Positions 1 through 5,247 of a stretch of 5,247 nt of DNA are shown here, in pieces. The stretch covers positions 1 to 5,247 of the forward strand of contig JAJFIM010000029.1 in assembly GCA_021774995.1 (NCBI GenBank), in the 5' to 3' direction. The number at the start of each line of letters is the position of its first letter. Position 1 is the stretch's first letter. Under the pieces are notes generated by a model that saw only the letters and a list, made by a program, of their open reading frames with translations, was not told where the DNA came from and did no database searches. The DNA comes from Alphaproteobacteria bacterium (lineage in GTDB: Bacteria; Pseudomonadota; Alphaproteobacteria; SMXP01). Both the position numbers and the translations under genes were made by a program.

Positions 1-1304
1 GATCCGGCATGCGTCGGTCCGTCAGCGCCCACAAGACCCGCGCGGTCCATGGCAAATCTAACCGGCAACCCTTGAATGGCGACATCGTGGACAACTGAAT
101 CATATCCCCGTTGCAAAAAAGTCGAGTAGATCGCGGCAAAAGGCTTCAAGCCTTCAGACGCCAATCCGGCCGAAAAGGTCACCGCATGCTGTTCTGCAAT
201 CCCAACGTCAAATATGCGATCAGGGAAAACGCTGGCAAATTTATCAAGTCCGGTCCCGCCCGGCATCGCCGCTGTAATTGCGACAATCTTGTCGTCACGC
301 TTGGCTTCATCAATCAGGGTCTGCCCAAACACGCCGGTGTAACTGGGGGCGTTAGGCTTGCCCTTCTTTTGCGCGCCCGTGACGACATCGAATTTAGCAA
401 CGCCGTGATATTTATCGTCGGCGGCTTCCGCGGGGGCATACCCCTTGCCCTTCTGCGTGATGCAGTGAACAAGAATTGGACCTTGCTTCATCTCACGAAC
501 ATTTTTCAGCACAGGAATCAAATGATCTATATTGTGCCCATCGATTGGCCCAACATAGAAAAAACCGAGTTCTTCAAAAAGAGTCCCCCCGGTCGCCATT
601 CCTCTGGTGTACTCTTCAGCCTTGCGCGCTGTTTCGGATACGGAACGCGGCATTTTTTTCGCCAGTTCTTTTGCGATGTGACGCACTTCTTGGTAGGGGC
701 GCGATGACAGAAGCCGCGCCAGATAAGCGCTCATGGCGCCCACAGGCGGCGCGATTGACATCTCGTTGTCATTGAGAATGACGATAAGGCGGCTGTCCAT
801 TGCGCCGGCATTGTTCATTGCTTCATAAGCCATGCCCGCACTCATGGACCCATCGCCGATCACCGCAATGACATTGTTTTCGCCGCCGGTGAGGTCCCGC
901 GCCACAGCCATGCCCAGACCGGCGGAGATGGATGTCGCCGCATGAGCAGCGCCGAACGGGTCATATTCGCTCTCAGATCGCTTGGTAAAGCCGGATAGGC
1001 CTCCTCCTTGACGAATGGTGCGGATGCGATCCCGACGCCCGGTCAATATTTTGTGAGGATAGCACTGGTGACCCACATCCCAGATCAATCGGTCTTGAGG
1101 GGTGTTGAACACGTGATGCAGGGCAACCGTAAGCTCCACAACGCCCAGCCCAGCCCCCAGATGTCCCCCGGTAACGGAAACCGCATCAATGGTTTCGCTA
1201 CGCAGTTCATCAGCCACTTGCCGCAATTGCTTGCGGTCAAAATCCCTCAAATCCGCCGGAAAATGAACCTGATCCAACAACGGCGTTTCAATTCTACCTG
1301 GCAC
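1..1304 (-). CDS. dxs: 1-deoxy-D-xylulose-5-phosphate synthase, 3' end cut by window edge
   Basis: Thiamine-diphosphate enzyme of the cytosol that condenses pyruvate with glyceraldehyde 3-phosphate to give DXP, the first step of the MEP isoprenoid pathway. Reading the minus strand from 1304 gives an unbroken frame of 434 codons that runs off the left edge. The family is usually about 620-650 residues, so the end of domain II and all of the C-terminal transketolase-like domain lie outside. Visible signatures are TGGHLGAGLG (H48, cofactor region), the ThDP/Mg motif GDGSM (150-154) with NDNEMS (178-183), VGIAEQHAVT with the catalytic-type Glu at 371, and DRAGLVGADGPTHAG with His432; the last two match E. 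coli E370 and H431. Translation starts at GTG: an in-frame TAG sits directly before it, no ATG lies between it and the conserved TPLLDQVHFP, and GGAGG lies 9 bases upstream. It follows ispA on the same strand after 65 bases and is probably co-transcribed. Family identity is very secure. Confidence 0.97.
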   Translation of the reverse strand, partial: MPGRIETPLLDQVHFPADLRDFDRKQLRQVADELRSETIDAVSVTGGHLGAGLGVVELTVALHHVFNTPQDRLIWDVGHQCYPHKILTGRRDRIRTIRQGGGLSGFTKRSESEYDPFGAAHAATSISAGLGMAVARDLTGGENNVIAVIGDGSMSAGMAYEAMNNAGAMDSRLIVILNDNEMSIAPPVGAMSAYLARLLSSRPYQEVRHIAKELAKKMPRSVSETARKAEEYTRGMATGGTLFEELGFFYVGPIDGHNIDHLIPVLKNVREMKQGPILVHCITQKGKGYAPAEAADDKYHGVAKFDVVTGAQKKGKPNAPSYTGVFGQTLIDEAKRDDKIVAITAAMPGGTGLDKFASVFPDRIFDVGIAEQHAVTFSAGLASEGLKPFAAIYSTFLQRGYDSVVHDVAIQGLPVRFAMDRAGLVGADGPTHAG

Positions 1305-1313
1305 CTAAATGGT

Positions 1314-1318
1314 CCTCC
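1314..1318 (-). promoter_or_regulatory. Shine-Dalgarno sequence of dxs
   Basis: GGAGG on the minus strand, 9 bases before the GTG codon at 1304-1302. It is the strongest ribosome-binding sequence in the window and decides the dxs start, because the frame is closed by a TAG at 1307-1305 immediately before the GTG. Confidence 0.8.
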
Positions 1319-1338
1319 ACTACACGACTTTATCTTAC

Positions 1339-1354
1339 CGGCCATTGTCGGCCG
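1339..1354 (-). repeat. small inverted repeat in the ispA-dxs gap
   Basis: CGGCC, a 6-base loop, then GGCCG: a perfect 5-bp GC stem between the ispA stop and the dxs ribosome-binding site. On the transcribed (minus) strand the bases after it are GTAAGATAAAG, so there is no T-run and it does not look like an intrinsic terminator for ispA. It could be an RNA-processing or mRNA-stability element, or chance. The structure is read directly; any function is inference. Confidence 0.35.
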
Positions 1355-1369
1355 TTTCATTTTTCTAGT

Positions 1370-2263
1370 CTATTTATGGCGCGTCAGAACAAATTTGCTG
1401 ACTTCCCTCAAAAGTTCCGCTTTTTCGTCAAACAAATCAAGGTGCGTTCTGGCCTGAGAGGCCAAGATCTCCGCCTGTTCACGCGAACGCTCCAGGCCGA
1501 GAATGGAGATAAAGGTCGCCTTCCCGCTATCCTGGTCCTTGCCTGCAGATTTCCCCATAATATCCGGGTCGCCTTCGACGTCGAGAAGATCGTCAACCAC
1601 CTGGAAAGCTAAACCCAGATCGTGCGCAAAAGCCCTTAAAGCCTGCGTCGATTCTTTTGAAGCCCGCCCCATGATGGCCCCGGATTCACAGGCGAAGGCA
1701 ATCAGCGCTCCGGTCTTCATCTGATGTAACCGCGTGACCATCCCAATATTGGATTCTATATTCTCGCATTCAAGATCAATCATCTGCCCCCCAACCATGC
1801 CATGACAGCCGGCGGCTCTGGAAAGCGCAGCCGTCAGTTGGCAACGGATATAGGGATCTGAGTGCGTCAGAGGATCGCTCAGTATTTCAAACGCCATTGC
1901 TTGCAGTGCGTCTCCAGCCAGTATTGCCGTCGCTTCGTCAAACTGCACATGCGTTGTGGGCTGTCCGCGCCGTAATGTGTCATTATCCATGGCGGGCAGA
2001 TCATCATGAACAAGTGAATAGGCATGAATGCATTCAACCGCAATCGCCACGCGCACCATGTTCACTTCATCAACGCCAAACAGATGGCCGCTTTGCAGCG
2101 CCAGAAAGGGCCGCAGACGTTTGCCCCCCGTCATGGCGTAGCGCATGGCTTCGAGAAGTCTCGCTTCTGCGTCCTCTGGGCGCGGTAAAATTTGATCCAC
2201 CGTTCGCGCAACCAATTGCGCGGTGTCGCGTAAAGCGTCTTCCAGCGTCATATTCGTCTTCAT
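1370..2263 (-). CDS. ispA: farnesyl diphosphate synthase (polyprenyl synthetase family)
   Basis: Cytosolic trans-prenyltransferase that adds isopentenyl diphosphate to DMAPP and GPP to make farnesyl diphosphate. The 297 residues match the usual bacterial length of about 300. Visible motifs are GGKRLRP (46-52), the first Asp-rich motif DDLPAMDND (87-95) followed by LRRG, KTG (183-185), the second Asp-rich motif DDLLD (224-228), and the lysine-bearing GKDQDSGKATF (241-251). The two-residue insertion in the first motif plus Tyr82 five residues before it is the pattern of bacterial type II C15 synthases, so FPP rather than GGPP is the likely product; specificity remains inferred. The start is uncertain: AGGA ends only one base before the first ATG (2263), while the ATG at 2251 (residue 5) has a weak GAAG six bases upstream. 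An in-frame TAG eight codons upstream of the first ATG excludes a much longer protein. It lies 34 bases after xseB and 65 before dxs, so an operon is likely. Confidence 0.95.
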   Translation of the reverse strand: MKTNMTLEDALRDTAQLVARTVDQILPRPEDAEARLLEAMRYAMTGGKRLRPFLALQSGHLFGVDEVNMVRVAIAVECIHAYSLVHDDLPAMDNDTLRRGQPTTHVQFDEATAILAGDALQAMAFEILSDPLTHSDPYIRCQLTAALSRAAGCHGMVGGQMIDLECENIESNIGMVTRLHQMKTGALIAFACESGAIMGRASKESTQALRAFAHDLGLAFQVVDDLLDVEGDPDIMGKSAGKDQDSGKATFISILGLERSREQAEILASQARTHLDLFDEKAELLREVSKFVLTRHK

Positions 2264-2297
2264 ATCCTGTTGAATAAATTCGAACTAAAACAAACCA

Positions 2298-2558
2298 TCA
2301 TGAAATATCAACGTCCTCAGAAGATACCGATCCGTCTGCAGACAAAGTAAATTTCTCCACTTTGGATTTCGCCGCCGTTAATTTGGCTTCACAGTGCGCT
2401 TTAAGCTGAGTGCCGCGTTCATAAAATTCAATTGATTTCTCAAGGTCCACATTCCCAGCTTCCAGCTTTTCGACAATAGCCTCAAGCTCACTCAAAGCGT
2501 CTTCAAAGCTAAGAGATTTAATATCCTCAGAAATTTTAGCCGGGTTGGATTTCGCCAT
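2298..2558 (-). CDS. xseB: exodeoxyribonuclease VII small subunit
   Basis: Small subunit of exonuclease VII, which degrades single-stranded DNA into oligonucleotides in repair and recombination. Several XseB chains bind the C-terminal helical region of the large subunit XseA, which is not in this window. The 86 residues match the family's usual length of about 80. The conserved core runs from about 18 to 70: FEDALSELEAIVEKLEAG, then LEKSIEFYERG, then a Lys/Glu-rich helix ending KSKVEKF. It is strongly helical and amphipathic, as expected for a coiled-coil subunit, with a short acidic tail (SSEDVDIS). The start is supported by GAGG five bases before the ATG. It is the first gene after an 83-base gap and lies 34 bases before ispA. 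This xseB-ispA-dxs arrangement is common in proteobacteria. Confidence 0.95.
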   Translation of the reverse strand: MAKSNPAKISEDIKSLSFEDALSELEAIVEKLEAGNVDLEKSIEFYERGTQLKAHCEAKLTAAKSKVEKFTLSADGSVSSEDVDIS

Positions 2559-2569
2559 TTTCCCCTCGT

Positions 2570-2591
2570 TTAAGCCAGTTCGACGGCTTAA
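2570..2591 (-). promoter_or_regulatory. inverted repeat just upstream of the xseB ribosome-binding site
   Basis: TTAAGCC, an 8-base spacer, then GGCTTAA: a perfect 7-bp inverted repeat ending two bases before the GAGGGG of xseB. A further TTAAGCC follows within the palindrome GGCTTAAGCC (2585-2594), so two alternative pairings exist. It sits in the largest gap of the window, about 50 bases after the deacetylase stop. No T-tract follows on the transcribed strand, so terminator function is unlikely. An operator half-site pair or a 5'-leader hairpin affecting xseB translation are possible. The repeat is seen directly; its role is unproven. Confidence 0.4.
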
Positions 2592-2641
2592 GCCAAGCCG
2601 CGCGCCACGTCAACATTGTTAGACTTACGAACCAAGGGAAT

Positions 2642-3577
2642 TCACGCGGCCATCAACGCGGCGACGTGGGCCGCCGCGCTGGTCCCCAAGGCTTCCAGAT
2701 TATAGCCCCCTTCGAGAACCGAGACCACGCGCCCATTGCAGCGGCGCGCGGCCACATCGCACAATGCTTGCGTAACCCACGCAAAGTCCTTCTCTGTCAA
2801 CGATAATTGCGCGAGAGGGTCATCAATATGGGCGTCAAATCCCGCTGATATCATAACCAGATCCGGGGCGAAGGCCTCCAACGCCGGCAATATGCGCATT
2901 TCATAGGCTTGCCGAAACAGCGCAGGGTCTGAGTGCGCCACAAGAGGCGCATTGACGATATTACCCTGATCATGGCGCCCCGCCTCTGTTTCAGAGCCGC
3001 TGCCCGGATAAAACGGGGCTTGATGGGTTGAGGCGTAAAAGAGGTCCGGATCGTCCCAGAAGGCGGCCTGGGTCCCGTTCCCGTGATGCACGTCAAAATC
3101 AACCACCGCTACGCGGCGCGCACCATGGGCGGCGCGGGCGTGTAATGCGCCGATGGCGATGGAATTAAAGAAGCAAAAGCCCATCGCCTTTTCAGGCTCA
3201 GCGTGGTGTCCCGGCGGTCGCACAGCGCAAAAGGCGTTGTCAGCCTTTCCCGCCATCACGTCATCGACCGCCGCCGCAACGGCGCCCGCCGCGCGCAACG
3301 CCGCCGCGCGCGTACCAGGCGAAGCGGACGTATCGGGATCAAAGGCGTGAAACCCGCTCAGGGGCATGACCGCCATGATTTTTTCGACAAAATATTCCGG
3401 GTGGACCCGCATCAATTGCGCAGGGGTTGCTAGAGGCGCAACTTTACGCATCAAAGGCTGAAAATCGGGCGCCTCCAGGCCGGACAAAACAGCTTCAAGC
3501 CGTGCGGGCCGCTCCGGATGTCCTTCCGGGACGCTGTGATCAAGGCAAGCCTTGTGGGCATAGAGTAAAGTAGTCAT
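2642..3577 (-). CDS. histone deacetylase-family (class II-like) zinc amidohydrolase
   Basis: Member of the arginase/deacetylase fold family that removes acetyl or other acyl groups from lysines, polyamines or small amides using a zinc ion. Counting from the ATG at 3577 (311 residues), the N-terminus has the family signature HPERPARL. RPPGHHAE carries the catalytic His pair (124-125), VDFDVHHGNGTQ carries zinc ligands Asp162 and His164, SAGFDAH carries the third ligand Asp248, and LEGGYN carries the transition-state Tyr292. All active-site residues are present, and these motif forms are closest to class II / HdaH-like bacterial enzymes. The physiological substrate cannot be read; acetylpolyamine hydrolase or protein deacylase are both open. 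No signal peptide or membrane segment is visible, so it is probably cytosolic. A GTG at 3604 would add nine residues (MFGYGGRFL). I prefer the ATG because homologues I recall begin close to TLLYAHKACLDH, though neither start has a strong Shine-Dalgarno. It follows the peptidase stop by 41 bases (14 for the GTG start). Confidence 0.9.
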   Translation of the reverse strand: MTTLLYAHKACLDHSVPEGHPERPARLEAVLSGLEAPDFQPLMRKVAPLATPAQLMRVHPEYFVEKIMAVMPLSGFHAFDPDTSASPGTRAAALRAAGAVAAAVDDVMAGKADNAFCAVRPPGHHAEPEKAMGFCFFNSIAIGALHARAAHGARRVAVVDFDVHHGNGTQAAFWDDPDLFYASTHQAPFYPGSGSETEAGRHDQGNIVNAPLVAHSDPALFRQAYEMRILPALEAFAPDLVMISAGFDAHIDDPLAQLSLTEKDFAWVTQALCDVAARRCNGRVVSVLEGGYNLEALGTSAAAHVAALMAA

Positions 3578-3618
3578 CAAAAAGCGCCCGCCATAGCCAA
3601 ACACTCATCTACGGCGCC

Positions 3619-5247
3619 TCAGGGCCGCGCGTCATTGCCCAGTTTACGCGCCAGATAGACGAATTCAAGCGCCCTCATAGTCGCCGTCTGTTCCAGATTG
3701 GCGGCGCCCGCATGGCCCCCTTCTATATTCTCATAATAAAAATAGGGATGTCCGTAGGCGGCTAATTTGGCGGCCATTTTCCGGGCGTGCCCCGGATGCA
3801 CCCGATCATCTTTGGTCGAGGTGAACAAATAGACTTCCGGATACGCGCCATCAGGATCCACATTATGGTAGGGCGAATAGGTTTTTATATAGTCCCACAT
3901 ATCCGGATCGTCCGGATCGCCATATTCGGCCGTCCAACTGGCGCCCGCCAACAACTTGTCATAGCGGTACATGTCCAATAAAGGCACGCCGATGACCGCG
4001 GCGTTATACAGCTCGGGCCGCTGGGTGACCATAACGCCGGTCAGCAAGCCGCCGTTGGAGCGGCCAATAATGCCGGTATGCGCGGGCGAAGTAAGGCCCG
4101 AGCTTTGAACCGCCTGCGTAACGGCGGCAAAATCGTCATAGGCGCGCTGACGGTTTTTCAACAGCGCCGCTTTATGCCATTTGGGTCCGAATTCGCCGCC
4201 CCCGCGAATATTGGCGATGACATAGACCCCGCCCTTCTCGAGCCAAAGTTTCCCGACGAGCGCGTTGTAGGTCGGCAATATGGCGATGTCGAAACCGCCA
4301 TAGCCATATATGAGCGTCGGCGCCGCGCCGTCAAAAGCCACATCTTTTTGGCGGATGACAAAGTAAGGGATCTGGGCGCCGTCCTTGCTGATCGCCTTTG
4401 CTGTCTCAATAATAAGATTTGACGCATCGAACTGCGCCGTCAGGGATTGTATATCGACCCGCTCATCGCTTTGAACATTCAGCAAAGACAACCGATCCGG
4501 CGTCAGTGCGTCTTCGACGGTCACCAGCAAATCATCGCTGCCTGAATCCGCAGAAGAGATTGACGCAATGATGTTGCTTCCCAGATCAATCGACCGCCCG
4601 CTCCATCCGGCGGCGGCGTCATAAGCATAGGCGTAAATCCGGCTGGTCACGTCCTCCAATACATGGATATAGACAGCCTGGGCGCCTGGCGCGACGGCGT
4701 TTCCCAAGCTTTCCGTGATCGTGGCGTTATCGGCCGGTTCTATCAGCAGTTCGACATTGGGCAAATCGCCGGTCTTCAGAAAGTCAGCCAGCGAAAAACT
4801 GATCAAGCTTCCCTCTTTGTATGTGGCGCCGGCGTTCTCCCAATCATCTTTGAGCTGAATGATGACTTGCCCCTTAAACATGCGCGAGAGCGCCGCACTG
4901 CCGGGCAAGGGTATTTTCTTAAAACTGCCGTCAGGCGCCATGGCCCAGTGATGGGCCGTAAAAAAGTCCTTCCGCTGTGTGATAAAAACGCCGCTCCCGT
5001 CTTGCCGGAGAATGGCGCGAGGGGAGATCATCATTTCTTGGGGCTCAACTTCCAGCACCGTCTCAGCACTTTCCAAAGGCGTCCCCCGCCTCCACCGTTT
5101 AACAATACGCGCATAGCCGCTTGTGGTCAGAGATCCCTCCCCCCAATCGGTAGCCACAAGCAGCGTGTCTTCGTCAACCCACGCGATGGAGGATTTCGCC
5201 AGCGGCACGTCAAAACCACCCTTAACGAATTTCTTTGCAACCATATC
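3619..5247 (-). CDS. prolyl oligopeptidase-family serine peptidase (S9A), 5' end cut by window edge
   Basis: Serine peptidase that cleaves short peptides, typically after proline. The open frame continues through the right edge. The ATG at 5244 is preceded in frame by a GAT codon and is probably internal, because S9A enzymes are usually about 690-720 residues and about 540 are visible. Counting from that Met, roughly 1-280 is repeat-like beta-propeller sequence and 290-541 the alpha/beta-hydrolase domain. The domain shows YGYGGF (313-318, oxyanion-type Tyr), NIRGGGEFG (345-353), the nucleophile motif GRSNGG with Ser396, Asp479 in TKDDRVHP, and His511 in EGGHAG. Trp437 and Arg481 align with W595 and R643 of pig prolyl oligopeptidase, which bind the substrate proline, so prolyl specificity is plausible. 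The missing N-terminus means a signal peptide cannot be assessed, so cytosolic or periplasmic location is open. It is the most upstream gene here and may be co-transcribed with the deacetylase. Confidence 0.93.
   Translation of the reverse strand, partial: DMVAKKFVKGGFDVPLAKSSIAWVDEDTLLVATDWGEGSLTTSGYARIVKRWRRGTPLESAETVLEVEPQEMMISPRAILRQDGSGVFITQRKDFFTAHHWAMAPDGSFKKIPLPGSAALSRMFKGQVIIQLKDDWENAGATYKEGSLISFSLADFLKTGDLPNVELLIEPADNATITESLGNAVAPGAQAVYIHVLEDVTSRIYAYAYDAAAGWSGRSIDLGSNIIASISSADSGSDDLLVTVEDALTPDRLSLLNVQSDERVDIQSLTAQFDASNLIIETAKAISKDGAQIPYFVIRQKDVAFDGAAPTLIYGYGGFDIAILPTYNALVGKLWLEKGGVYVIANIRGGGEFGPKWHKAALLKNRQRAYDDFAAVTQAVQSSGLTSPAHTGIIGRSNGGLLTGVMVTQRPELYNAAVIGVPLLDMYRYDKLLAGASWTAEYGDPDDPDMWDYIKTYSPYHNVDPDGAYPEVYLFTSTKDDRVHPGHARKMAAKLAAYGHPYFYYENIEGGHAGAANLEQTATMRALEFVYLARKLGNDARP

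Noticed and set aside
111..707. 198-codon plus-strand open frame opposite dxs
   Set aside because: It lies entirely antisense to well-conserved dxs codons, its translation looks like no known family (Arg/His/Phe-rich), and dxs is intact on the other strand.
1..1304. Possible frameshift or pseudogene in dxs, since no ATG-initiated complete frame covers it
   Set aside because: Codon-by-codon translation shows a continuous frame with every expected motif. The absence is explained by the GTG start and the cut 3' end.
1339..1370. Possible intrinsic terminator after ispA
   Set aside because: The stem is only 5 bp and no T-run follows on the minus strand. The T-rich side lies in the plus direction, where there is no gene to terminate.
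1008..1457. 149-codon plus-strand open frame spanning the dxs start and the end of ispA
   Set aside because: It overlaps two conserved minus-strand genes and their Shine-Dalgarno, and has no recognisable domain or good ribosome-binding site.
2570..2591. Possible CtrA-type site (TTAA-N7-TTAA) upstream of xseB
   Set aside because: The two TTAA elements are 14 bases apart rather than 7, and the trailing C of the consensus is absent.
3240..3320. GC-rich, repeat-like stretch inside the deacetylase
   Set aside because: It is explained by an Ala/Arg-rich helix (around AAALRAAGAVAAAVDD) in the coding frame, not an independent repeat element.
4078..4422. 114-codon plus-strand open frame opposite the peptidase catalytic domain
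   Set aside because: It is antisense to the conserved hydrolase motifs, and long antisense frames are expected opposite GC-rich codons.

Overview
This window reads as an ordinary, conserved stretch of an alphaproteobacterial chromosome. The protein sequences resemble alphaproteobacterial homologues throughout. The order histone deacetylase-like protein, xseB, ispA, dxs is one I know from several alphaproteobacterial genomes. By eye the base composition is moderately GC-rich. The likely host is a free-living, perhaps aquatic, alphaproteobacterium, but genus cannot be read from this segment.

All five genes lie on the minus strand, so transcription runs from the right edge towards the left. Right to left they are: the C-terminal ~540 residues of a prolyl oligopeptidase-family (S9A) serine peptidase, cut by the right edge (3619-5247); a class II-like histone deacetylase-family amidohydrolase (2642-3577, or 3604 with an alternative GTG start); xseB, the exonuclease VII small subunit (2298-2558); ispA, a farnesyl diphosphate synthase (1370-2263); and dxs, 1-deoxy-D-xylulose-5-phosphate synthase, cut by the left edge after 434 codons (1-1304). 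dxs starts at GTG behind a good Shine-Dalgarno sequence. I translated it line by line and found no frameshift.

Coding density is very high. The gaps are 14-41 bases (peptidase to deacetylase), 83 bases (deacetylase to xseB), 34 bases (xseB to ispA) and 65 bases (ispA to dxs). No stretch over 300 bases lacks a gene. The 83-base gap is the most likely place for a promoter. It holds a 7-bp inverted repeat ending two bases before the xseB Shine-Dalgarno. The ispA-dxs gap holds a small 5-bp hairpin without a T-tract.

Functionally, dxs and ispA are the entry enzyme of the non-mevalonate (MEP) isoprenoid pathway and a later prenyl-chain elongation step. They supply precursors for undecaprenyl phosphate, quinones and possibly carotenoids or hopanoids. 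xseB is a DNA-repair subunit that commonly travels with them. The deacetylase-like enzyme and the peptidase have no obvious pathway link to them. I found no mobile element, tRNA, rRNA, CRISPR array, phage gene or defence system, and nothing that amounts to a new biological system. The findings are small points about starts, hairpins and gene context.
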